DNA of 64,000 nucleotides from the NCBI GenBank assembly GCA_009363875.1, contig CM018692.1, positions 90,982,137 to 91,046,136 on the forward strand, in the 5' to 3' direction. Under the pieces are notes generated by a model, which ran no database searches, was not told the origin of the DNA, and worked only from the letters and a program-made list of their open reading frames with translations. This DNA is from Mikania micrantha. Taxonomy: Eukaryota > Streptophyta > Magnoliopsida > Asterales > Asteraceae. Of the stretch, positions 45,034 through 55,608 are shown one piece after another. The position numbers and the translations under genes are program-made. Each line of letters opens with the position of its first letter. Within the stretch, counting starts at the first letter, position 1.

Positions 45034-46369
45034 AACAGACTTCATAAATTAATTGTTTTAAGCTTCACTTGGCCAGATTCCCTATTTCTGATTATAGCCG
45101 AAGCATCATCCTCCCAATTGACCATGAATTCGAATCCGGTTAATCCTAAAACCATAGGGTTTCGATTCAGATTATTCAACAGAGTCCCATCGTGAGTTTA
45201 ATTCAATTCTCCATCATTATAATGTAATACATTGATGTATACCTAGTTTCGAATCCACGTTCCAATTTCACAATCGACAGAATCAACTTCGATTAAATTA
45301 AACTATAATTGCATGGGATATACATTAACTCAATGATTTCGAACCCTTCTGTGTTGATAATTACGAATCCCAAACACACTTGAATCAAAAACCCCCTAAC
45401 TCGATTACCATTATAACTCTAGAAATCGAAATCCTATGATTCAATGTTGTTAGATAAAATTGATATGAATTTATCCTTAAAAACTGAATTTCGAAACTCT
45501 CTGCAAGGTTTAATTTGAATACCAAGTGCACTAGAATCGAAAACCCCAAAATCGTTTTTGACTTAAGAACCCTAGAATCGAAATCATGTAACTAGTTGTT
45601 AAAACTTAAAATTGATTTAAGAAAAACTTCAATCGGTTCCTTCTGATGCTACAGATAGTATCCAATTTGATTTTTAGATTCTTTTTCATAAAGACCCCCA
45701 AAACCGTTTCAAGAAGAAACCCTAGAACTCAAACTCTATCAATTCGAGATTTCCAGATGCAATTGAGTTAGGGATTCCCTTAATCGGCTACTTTAGAGTG
45801 TGTAGAAATGATTTCTTACCTCGTTAGATAACGAATTGATGTGGTTTGACTTGAGGATGCAGTTCGGCCTATGCTTTGATTGAATCTTCACCCCAACGAC
45901 TTGATACTTCGAATTTGTCTATGGAATAGATGCTAAAAGGGCCGAATGATGTGTATGTGAGTTCAATTGTGAGTATTGAATTCGAATTGTGCGGTTTTGA
46001 TGATACCATGCACGGTTACGACTTTTGGATCCTTAATTGGCTTAAATTCGATTAATCATGATATTAATAACACTTGTAACTGTTATAAATCATTAAATTA
46101 TTGATTATAACCGTTCTAATTCGGCCATAGTAGCTTGATGATACCAATTTCGAATTCCCCTAATTATTTAGAACGAATTTTGACTTTTAAATGTCAAAAT
46201 TGCTTATTTAACCTTTTTACAAATTAAAATTCTTATAAACTAATTACCTTATAACAGTTTTAGATACATTTTAACCCTTATAAATCATTCTAGATCAATA
46301 ACTTAACATTTCAATTAACAAAGTTGAGCCGAAAATCCCGAATTGTCACTAATCGGGTCATTTAAATCA

Positions 46370-46575
46370 TTGTTGGGCTAAATTTTCCCACTTGGGCCTC
46401 TTAAATACAACTGGGCCTCATTGGGCCTTCCTTGGCCTTATTGGGCCTTCCCTGGGCCTACTTTGTTTTCATTGGGCCTCACTTGACCTTATTGGGCCTT
46501 ACTGGGCCTCCCTTGGCTTATTGGGCCTACATTGGCTCTGTTGGGCCTACATTGGCTCTGTTGGGCCTGTGATCT
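46370..46575. repeat. TTGGGCC(T)-rich tract in Gypsy-2 U3
   Basis: About 13 TGGGC(C/T) motifs in 200 bp, lying 50-250 bp inside the LTR start. Also at 55355-55560. In plant promoters TGGGCY (site II) and GGCCCA are bound by TCP-type factors; a regulatory role here is inference. Confidence 0.65.
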
Positions 46576-46622
46576 CACCATCTTCAGTTAACAAGGTTAA
46601 TCCGAAAAGTCGGATTGTCACA

Positions 46623-46659
46623 TCATCCCCTTGTTGAAGGAATTTTCGTCCCGAAAATT
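46623..46659 (-). other. Gypsy-2 polypurine tract and hairpin, copy adjoining the LTR
   Basis: Minus strand: hairpin AATTTTCG-GGA-CGAAAATT (46641-46659), then AACAAGGGGATGA abutting the LTR. This is the copy placed to prime plus-strand synthesis. Confidence 0.8.
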
Positions 46660-47098
46660 AGTAAGTGTTAGGAGTAGTTAGGAAACTACTTACGAGTTTA
46701 AATCGTACGTGTTAATGTGATTTGATCATTCTGTGTGCTTGTGTGTACTCACACACAAAGTCTAATGTTTGCAACATCACAACTAAATGTGATCGTTCAA
46801 TGTGACTGTTTGCGTGTACACTAGTTAGTTCACCTAACTGTGACTGTTTGTGTTTGATCATACTGTGTTGTGTAACCTCACACATAGTGAGTGTCTGTAA
46901 CTGTTTGTACTATGCAACCCCGCACATAGCAAAATGTGTGTAACTAACCATGTATGTACTACCATAACATGTAACATATGAAATGTAGCACATAAAATAT
47001 ATAAATGTAATATAGCACAATTGTTTGTAACAAAATCAATTGAATAAAGTGTTTGTGCTTACAGTTTGAAATTTGCAGTGTTGATGTGTGAAACATCA
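46660..47098 (-). other. Gypsy-2 3' untranslated spacer
   Basis: About 440 bp rich in GTGTGTAACT/CACACA units, lying between the two copies of the hairpin-polypurine block. No ORF. Confidence 0.6.
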
Positions 47099-47137
47099 CG
47101 TCATCCCCTTGTTGAAGGAAATTTCGTCCCGAAATTT
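47099..47137 (-). other. Second hairpin and polypurine-like block of Gypsy-2
   Basis: Minus strand AAATTTCG-GGA-CGAAATTT (47119-47137) followed by CTTCAACAAGGGGATGA. The hairpin overlaps the polyprotein stop codon (47136-47138) by two bases, as in Gypsy-1. Confidence 0.8.
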
Positions 47138-50100
47138 AACGTGCGCTCTTAGTGTTAGCAGTAGCTGTTTTGAATAGATGAGGATATTTCTTCATCATTT
47201 GGTCTTCCCGTTCCCATGTGAATTCAGGACCACGTCGTGAATTCCATCGAACTTTGACTATCGGAATCTTGCTTTGCTTCAGTTGTTTGACCTCTCGGTC
47301 CACGATTTCTGCCGGTTCTTCAATGAATCGTAACTGTTCATCTACTTGTATTTCTTCCAACGGTACAATCAATGTCTCGTCAGAAAGACATTTCTTTAAG
47401 TTCGATACGTGAAAAACATCATGAACTCCACTGAGTTCATCCGGTAGTTTGAGTTGATACGCAACCGGACCAATCCTTTTCAGGATCTCAAAAGGTCCTA
47501 CGTAACGTGGACTAAGCTTTCCGCGCTTGCCGAATCGTATCACACCTTTCCAAGGTGATACCTTTAGAAGAACTCGGTCTCCTACTTGAAATTCCAACGG
47601 TTTACGGCGTTTGTCAGCATAGCTCTTTTGTCGATCCCGGGCCGCTGCCATACGGTTCCGGATTTGAACTATTTTCTCTGTCGTCTCATGCACCAGTTCA
47701 GGACCTGTTATCTGACTATCACCAATTTCAGCCCAGCAAACTGGTGAACGACATTTGCGACCATACAAAGCTTCAAACGGTGCTGCTTGAATACTTGTAT
47801 GATAACTATTATTGTAAGAGAATTCCACTAACGGTAAGTGATTCTCCCAACTATCACCAAAATCAATTACACAAGCTCATAACATATCCTCGAGCGTTTG
47901 AATCGTTCGTTCACTTTGACCGTCGGTCTGTGGATGATAAGCGGTACTCATATCCAAGCGAGTCCCCAATGACTTATGAAGTGATTTCCAAAAGTTGGAA
48001 GTAAATCGGGCATCCCGATCTGATATGATAGAGATTGGCACGCCATGCCGTGCTACCACTTCCTTGATATAAATGCGAGTCAATTTCTCCATCTTGTCAG
48101 TTTCCTTGATTGCTAAGAAGTGTGCAGATTTCGTTAATCGGTCAACAATTACCCATATCGTATCACAACCACTCGGTGTACGGGGTAACTTAGTAATAAA
48201 ATCCATCGAAATCTGTTCCCATTTCCACATCGGTATCTCTGGTTGTTGCAGTAAACCAGATGGCTTCTGATATTCCACTTTGACTTTCGAACAAGTCAAA
48301 CATTTGCTAACGTACTTAGCAATATCCGCTTTCATATGAGGCCACCAATACAGTGCCCTCAAGTCATGATACATCTTGTCTGATCCCGGATGGACTGAAT
48401 ATCTGGACTTGTGTGCTTCATCCATCACGAGTTCCCTTAAACCTCCATACAAAGGTATCCAAAGTCGATTAATGAAATAACGAATTCCATCAGACTTAAC
48501 ATCCAGTTGTTCTTCCATTCCCCGTAAAGATTCCTGTACCAAGTTTTCCTTTTTCAAGGCCTCAATCTGAGCACTGTGCACCTTGTCAGGTAAGTCAGTA
48601 TGTATTGTCATCATAAGTGCGCGAACCCGTCTTGTTCCCGTTGTATCTTTTCTGCTCAAAGCGTCCGCTACCACATTAGCTTTTCCCGGGTGATACTTAA
48701 TCGCACACTCATAATCGTTCAACAATTCAACCCATCGTCGTTGCCTCATATTAAGCTCCTTCTGATCAAAGATATGTTGCAAACTCTTATGATCAGTGTA
48801 AATAGTACACTTAGTTCCATACAAATAATGCCTCCAAATCTTCAAAGCAAAAACCACTGCTCCTAACTCCAAGTCATGAGTAGTGTAATTCTTTTCGTGT
48901 GTTCGTAGTTGTCTGGAAGCATAAGCAATCACTTTATCACGTTGCATTAACACACATCCCAAACCTTGTGCAGATGCATCACAATACACCACAAAGTCTT
49001 CCGTCCCTTCCAGTAATGACAGAATCGGTGCGCTGCAAAGTTTCTGTTTCAATAACTGGAACGCAGCTTCCTGTTTATCCGTCCAGTTATACTTTGTTCC
49101 CTTATGCGTAAGAGCTGTAAGTGGTTGAGCGATCTTTGAGAAACCTTCAATGAATCGTCGATAATATCCCGCCAAACCAAGGAATTGTCGTACCTTGGTA
49201 GGAGTCTTTGGTGCTTCCCAATTCTTAATCGCTTCAATCTTCGCTGGATCAACATGTATGCCCTCTTCGTTGACTATATGACCCAGAAATTGTACTTCTC
49301 GCATCCAGAAATCACATTTCGAGAACTTAGCATACAATTGTTCTTGTTTCAATAGCTCTAGCAGTAATCGAAGATGTTCAGCGTGTTCCTCCTCAGACTG
49401 TGAATAGATGAGAATGTCATCAATGAAAACAATGACAAACTTATCAAGATAAGGTTTACAAACACGATTCATGAGATCCATGAATACAGCTGGAGCGTTT
49501 GTCAACCCAAATGGCATGACCAAGAACTCATAATGGCCATAGCGTGTCCTGAATGCGGTCTTCGGGATATCCTCCTCCTGGACTCTTAGTTGATGATAAC
49601 CAGACCTGAGATCAATCTTCGAGTAGTAACTCGAACCTTGCAACTGATCGAATAGATCGTCAATTCTGGGTAACGGATACCGGTTCTTGATAGTAACCTT
49701 GTTCAATTCCCGGTAATCGATACACATACGGAAAGTTCCGTCCTTCTTCTTGACAAACAAAACTGGAGCTCCCCACGGTGAAAAACTAGGTCGTATGAAA
49801 CCCTTATCCAACAATTCTTGCAATTGTGTAGATAACTCTTGCATCTCTGACGGTGCAAGTCGATAAGGCGCCCTAGCTATCGGTGCTGCATCTGGTGTAA
49901 GGTCGATTCGGAATTCCACCTGTCTGATAGGCGGTAATCCCGGCAAGTCTTCTGGAAATACCTCCGGAAATTCACAAACTACAGGTATATTTTCAATCTT
50001 CTTCTCAGCTACTGGCTTTTCAGTTATAAGTTCTATAACTGCCGTATGACCTTTCCGCAGACATTTGTGTGCTTTCATACAAGATATGAGACGCAGTGGC

Positions 50101-51704
50101 GTACTGCTCTTCTCGCCTTGTACATACAATGTCTCTCCCTGCGGAAGAGGTATGCGAACAATCTTTTCATGGCATACGATTTCAGCCTGGTTTTTGGACA
50201 ACCAGTCCATGCCAATAACCACATCAAAACTGCCTAATGCAATAGGCATAAGATCAATCTCTAATGTTTGACCCATCAAATCAAGGATACATCCCTTAAA
50301 AATACTTTCCACTACAATCAACTTACCATCAGCTAATTCCACAGTGTATGGACTATCTAAGGCAGTGGAACTAACATTTAGCAACTTAGCAAGTGAACTA
50401 GATACAAAACTCCGATCGGCACCGGTGTCAAATAACATAGAGGCATAGTTATTATTTAAGAGGAACGTACCCGTAACGATGTTGGGATCCTCCCGTGCCT
50501 GACGTCCTCCAATAACAAACGCCCTGCCTCTAGCACCATTGTTATTGTTATTATTGTTGTTGTTGGTGCCATTACCATTACCATTGCCGTTGCCGTTGCC
50601 TGTTGCATTATTATTCTCCCCACTTTTCTTGAGTTGTGGGCAATCCTTCTTGAAATGTCCCATCTTGCCACACTCATAACAACCTTTCTGTGCGTTGTTC
50701 TGGTTATTATTCTGGTTGTTGTGGTTGTTCTGTAGCTCCCCGCGACAATCCTTAGCCGCATGTCCAATCTTGCCACACCTCTGGCACTTAGCTCTATCAC
50801 ACTGATTACCTGTATGATGGTAACCACACCTGTTGCACTTGGGGTGTTTACCAATATAACCCCCCGATGATGATGATTGCTGACCACTGTTTGAATTTTG
50901 GTAAGACTTGTTTGAGTCTTGCCTCCGGTTTTGCTAATATGATTGTTGGTTGTGACTCTTTGAGTTGTTACCTTCCCACTTTCTTTTATGATCTCCCACC
51001 TTGGTAGCAGATGTTCGTTTGGGCAGAGTCCCCTGCAACACTGCCTGATCAGTTAGCTGATGCGCTAAACGAACAGCTTGTTGGATGGTGGTGGGATTTG
51101 CTGAAGTAACCAACCCCTGAATCTGAGGCACTAGTCCTCCAATGTATCTTTCAATCCACTTACTGGCTGGAGTAGCCATGTGTGGTAGAAGTCTGGCCAA
51201 CTCATGTGACCTGGTCGTATACTCTTCAATATTTGACCCCTCCATCTTGAGGTGCCAATATTCCTCTTCCAACTTCTGCATTTCACTGCGAGGACAGTAC
51301 TCCTGTTGCAGTAAAGTTTTGAAGTCATTCCATGTTAAGGCATTTGCCTCACCCAACCCCAGAGTCTGAACATTCGAGTTCCACCAAGTTAATGCTGGAC
51401 CCTCAAATGTTCCCGTAGCAAATTTCACCTTGCTTTCGTCAGGGCAGTTGCACATCTCGAACACAGACTCCGCCTTTTCAATCCACCGAAGGAGTCCAAT
51501 GGCCCCCTCCGACCCTTTGAAATTGTGTGGTTTACAGTCCAAGAACATCTTGAACGTGCAAACTTGTGGATTAACCAATCCCCCAGCTGGACCCTGTGGC
51601 CCTGTGTTGTGTGTCTGAGCATACTGTGCGATTGCCTCTGCAAATCTGTTGTTAATTAGCTCGTTGAGCTCAGCAACTGTCATCTGAACGTTTCCCTCAG
51701 CCAT
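47136..51704 (-). pseudogene. Gypsy-2 gag-pol polyprotein with two nonsense codons
   Basis: About 1522 codons in one frame, start MAEGNVQMTVAELNELINN at 51704. Gag core ALTWWNSNVQ..EYWHLKMEGSN; knuckles CNRCGYHH.., CQRCGKIGHAAKDC and CYECGKMGHFKKDC; an Asn/Gly-rich linker; protease DTGADRSFV; reverse transcriptase FIDDILIYS; RNase H YCDASAQGLGCVL; integrase finger HPGSDKMYHDLRALYWW and core MDFITKLPRT / SDRDARFT / QSERTIQ; chromodomain-like tail ending TWEREDQMMKKYPHLF. TAG at 50934-50936 falls in gag, probably from CAG, and TGA at 47877-47879 in integrase replaces an Arg (CGA to TGA; Gypsy-1 has Arg there). Gypsy-1 and Gypsy-2 polyproteins are nearly the same length and clearly related, yet their LTRs and leaders differ. 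Confidence 0.95.
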
Positions 51705-51956
51705 TAGTTTCCTATTTACAAGAAGTGTTAGCATGCTTGCAAAGTCTAATGTAACATGTGTAAGTAAAACAACAAACACAACATATAATATAAATCAACA
51801 CAACTGTTGGGATTAAATAATAGCTTTTCAATAGATAGAAATTTTGATTTGAGTACAATACTTTTTGAAATAAAACATAAGTTTTCAAACTACTAATGTA
51901 GGAACACAACCCGTTCCTAATAAGTTTAAACAAAACAAATAAAGAGAAAGGAAAAA

Positions 51957-52574
51957 TCAATCATCCTCAACGGTGGATTCAGGATCGGAATCAACAACTG
52001 GTGCTGGTTCCTCCCCTTCTTCCTCTTCATCCTCTTCCTCATTCTCAAAGGCCACTAAATCCTCTAAGGCTTCTATCCTGCCCTCCAAGAACTCAGCTCG
52101 GTTCTCTGAAGTTTCAAGATGATCAATCAAGTTAATCATCTCATTCCGCATATCATGAACCAGATGGGCAAGTTCCTCTTGCCTCTCATTAGCATCCCAT
52201 TGTTCCTGAGAGTGTTGTGCGATCCTATCTTCTGCCTCGTACAAATCCTCGCGCAGTTTGGCGATCTCCTCAGCGTCCGTCCTTTGCCTCTTAGGCTCAG
52301 GAGCATCTAGTACTGGTGGTGAATGTGCAGAAGGTCCCTCAGCAGGGATCTGCTGAGTGCCCTCCACTGGCTCCTCCTCCGGATCCTCATCCGGGTCCTC
52401 ATCTGGATCCTCCTCGGGATCCTCATCTGGGTCCTCCTCCGGATCTGAGTCATCCCTCTCATATGATGGAGGAGATGGAATAGGTGGTGGTGGTGATGTC
52501 GGTGGTGCTGGAACTATCGGTTCCTCGTCCTCAGAATCATCAATGTAGATGTAAGGTACCGATGATGATGCCAT
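51957..52574 (-). CDS. Extra ORF before gag in Gypsy-2: acidic, coiled-coil protein of unknown function
   Basis: 205 residues starting MASSSVPYIYIDDSEDEEP, 183 bp after the primer site and ending 252 bp before the gag start. Order: short N-terminus; proline tract (PAPPTSPPPPIPSPPSY, about 26-42); acidic repeats of DEDPEED type (about 45-70, encoded by a tandem GGATCCTCATC repeat); a basic patch PKRQRT (about 94-99) that could be a nuclear localisation signal; a long coiled coil (about 102-175, EIAKLREDLYEAEDRI, NLIDHLETSENRAEFLEGRI); and an acidic tail. It is unbroken, unlike gag-pol. It resembles no standard retrotransposon protein. It would be translated first from the genomic RNA, so gag would need reinitiation or splicing. 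A chance ORF of this length and layout is unlikely. Confidence 0.7.
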   Translation of the reverse strand: MASSSVPYIYIDDSEDEEPIVPAPPTSPPPPIPSPPSYERDDSDPEEDPDEDPEEDPDEDPDEDPEEEPVEGTQQIPAEGPSAHSPPVLDAPEPKRQRTDAEEIAKLREDLYEAEDRIAQHSQEQWDANERQEELAHLVHDMRNEMINLIDHLETSENRAEFLEGRIEALEDLVAFENEEEDEEEEGEEPAPVVDSDPESTVEDD

Positions 52575-52740
52575 GCCTGTTACATAATACCATATGTAAG
52601 TGCAGTGCCATGGAATGTGTAAACAAGTCAATTACATAAGTCATATGTAATTTCTAAGCAATGTGTGTAAACATATGTGTCTAATGTCTAACAGTCATAG
52701 TCTAAGCCTACAAATGCAAACCTAGTTCGCTATAACCAAT

Positions 52741-52753
52741 GGCTCTGATACCA
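52741..52753 (-). other. Gypsy-2 primer-binding site
   Basis: Minus strand TGGTATCAGAGCC, three bases from the 5' LTR; complementary to initiator tRNA-Met. Confidence 0.92.
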
Positions 52754-52756
52754 ATC

Positions 52757-55608
52757 TGTCACACCCCCAATTTTCAACTAACGGAATCATACCGTTTGGG
52801 AACGTGACAAACCAGGATCTCAGATCATTAGACATAGCGAAGACCTCTATATGAATTTCAAATCATACTTTAGTCTTAAAAACATAACATCAGAGTTTTC
52901 AAAAGTTGCGGAAGCGTTTAAAACCAATAAAAGTTGTAATATGCAAATTACAAAACAAAATCCTCAAATGTGTAATTTAAACAATAATTGATAAACATGC
53001 ATGCGACTCTATCTCCTAGTCCATGCCAGTCTTTATTGCGCGCCTTAGCGTCCTGAGAAAACATGTAAATCAAGTCAACACAAAGGTTGGTGCATAACAC
53101 AGGTTTTAAGCATTCACAATGTTCAAAACAACAGTTTGAATAACAAGTTTGTAGATAACATAATCACACATGCACAGTCATGATAGCTAGTCATATAAAC
53201 TATTTACATAAGTGTTCGACACCGAAGCTGACGAATTGCCATGCTATAGCATGTTTTTGCCTTGCCACTATTGTCTAGCACAACAATAGAAAAATGTGTT
53301 TGGTCAGTCAAACACCTGCGTAGATCCCATCTACCAGGTGAGGTTTGTCAAACCTAATAGATCTATTTCCAACTACCACGCTTTGCATTACAGCAAACTA
53401 AACGGTTCGAGGTGTGTAAGGACTTTCAATTGCTATGTTGTCACATAATGTAAACAGCTAACTCATGCAAGTGATATGTATCTAAAAAGAGTTTGTTGCA
53501 CATGTTTTGTCCCCCAAAACAGTTTAAAATAAGAAAGGGGCCGTGTACGCACCTTTGATTTTTAGAAGAATGATCAAACACTTGCGAACTCGCGTAGAAA
53601 TCCTCTACGAAGAATCTGTGGTTTAACAATAACTTAGTGTTATTCGAGATGTCGTTTTGTGCTTGAGATAACATACGTGTCAACACACGTATGTTAAAGT
53701 GTTAAGAATGTGTATACGTAAATACGTGTGACTTTGAAATCGTTTAAATAAAATCATATTTGATTTTATTTAAATAATCGTAATTATACGCGATTTCGTT
53801 TTCGGATTAAAATATGAATTTTATTACTCTAAAACATTCGGGATTTCGTTACGGTTCCAACGCAACTTGAACGAGTTAAAACAAAGTTCGTACGCGAAAG
53901 TTATGACAAAAATACAAAAATGATTCAAAAACTCAAAAATTGGTGGAACCCGGGATCGAACCCGCGACCCCCCACATCAAACACACACGCATCTACCAAC
54001 TCAGCCCGCTAGGGTATCGCAACAGACTTCATAAATTAATTGTTTTAAGCTTCACTTGGCCAGATTCCCTATTTCTGATTATAGCCGAAGCATCATCCTC
54101 CCAATTGACCATGAATTCGAATCCGGTTAATCCTAAAACCATAGGGTTTCGATTCAGATTATTCAACAGAGTCCCATCGTGAGTTTAATTCAATTCTCCA
54201 TCATTATAATGTAATACATTGATGTATACCTAGTTTCGAATCCACGTTCCAATTTCACAATCGACAGAATCAACTTCGATTAAATTAAACTATAATTGCA
54301 TGGGATATACATTAACTCAATGATTTCGAACCCTTCTGTGTTGATAATTACGAATCCCAAACACACTTGAATCAAAAACCCCCTAACTCGATTACCATTA
54401 TAACTCTAGAAATCGAAATCCTATGATTCAATGTTGTTAGATAAAATTGATATGAATTTATCCTTAAAAACTGAATTTCGAAACTCTCTGCAAGGTTTAA
54501 TTTGAATACCAAGTGCACTAGAATCGAAAACCCCAAAATCGTTTTTGACTTAAGAACCCTAGAATCGAAATCATGTAACTAGTTGTTAAAACTTAAAATT
54601 GATTTAAGAAAAACTTCAATCGGTTCCTTCTGATGCTACAGATAGTATCCAATTTGATTTTTAGATTCTTTTTCATAAAGACCCCCAAAATCGTTTCAAG
54701 AAGAAACCCTAGAACTCGAACTCTATCAATTCGAGATTTCCAGATGCAATTGAGTTAGGGATTCCCTTAATCGGCTACTTTAGAGTGTGTAGAAATGATT
54801 TCTTACCTCGTTAGATAACGAATTGATGTGGTTTGACTTGAGGATGCAGTTCGGCCTATGCTTTGATTGAATCTTCACCCCAACGACTTGATACTTCGAA
54901 TTTGTCTATGGAATAGAAGCTAAAAGGGCCGAATGATGTGTATGTGAGTTCAATTGTGAGTATTGAATTCGAATTGTGCGGTTTTGATGATACCATGCAT
55001 GGTTACGACTTTTGGATCCTTAATTGGCTTAAATTCGATTAATCATGATATTAATAACACTTGTAACTGTTATAAATCATTAAATTATTGATTATAACCG
55101 TTCTAATTCGGCCATAGTAGCTTGATGATACCAATTTCGAATTCCCCTAATTATTTAGAACGAATTTTGACTTTTAAATGTCAAAATTGCTTATTTAACC
55201 TTTTTACAAATCAAATTCTTATAAACTAATTACCTTATAACAGTTTTAGATACATTTTAACCCTTATAAATTATTCTAGATCAATAACTTAACATTTCAA
55301 TTAACAAAGTTGAGCCGAAAATCCCGAATTGTCACTAATCGGGTCATTTAAATCATTGTTGGGCTAAATTTTCCCACTTGGGCCTCTTAAATACAGCTGG
55401 GCCTCATTGGGCCTTCCTTGGCCTTATTGGGCCTTCCCTGGGCCTACTTTGTTTTCATTGGGCCTCACTTGACCTTATTGGGCCTTACTGGGCCTCCCTT
55501 GGCTTATTGGGCCTACATTGGCTCTGTTGGGCCTACATTGGCTCTGTTGGGCCTGTGATCTCACCATCTTCAGTTAACAAGGTTAATCCGAAAAGTCGGA
55601 TTGTCACA
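52757..55608 (-). repeat. Gypsy-2 5' LTR (2852 bp)
   Basis: Contains the LTR hairpin (53052-53095), tRNA-like segment (53942-54021) and GGGCC tract (55355-55560). Differences from the other LTR include G/A near 43800/52787, A/G near 43953/52940, C/T near 45711/54698 and T/A near 45930/54919. Confidence 0.93.

Larger units (their letters stand above)
43770..46622 (-). repeat. Gypsy-2 3' LTR (2853 bp)
   Basis: It holds the LTR hairpin motif at 44064-44107, a tRNA-like segment at 44954-45033 and a GGGCC repeat tract at 46370-46570. Open frames here, including one near 44953-45195, are not genes. Confidence 0.93.
43770..55608 (-). mobile_element. Gypsy-2: full-length Ty3/Gypsy (Tekay-like) retrotransposon
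   Basis: 11,839 bp on the minus strand, flanked by GTAGT. LTRs of about 2.85 kb (TGTGACAATCC...GGGGGTGTGACA), a tRNA-Met primer site, an extra acidic ORF, a single-frame gag-pol and two polypurine-like tracts. By eye the LTRs differ at about nine or ten positions plus one indel, so it is older than Gypsy-1 but still young. Two nonsense codons interrupt gag-pol. It is inserted in the extra ORF of the Sirevirus. Confidence 0.95.

Noticed and set aside
44953..45195. Open frame beginning MVEPGIEPATPH (also at 53940-54182)
   Set aside because: It is a translation of the tRNA-like segment and LTR; such frames are a well-known artefact.
52357..52548. Gly-Ser repeat frame on the plus strand
   Set aside because: It is the opposite strand of the acidic repeat in the Gypsy-2 extra ORF.
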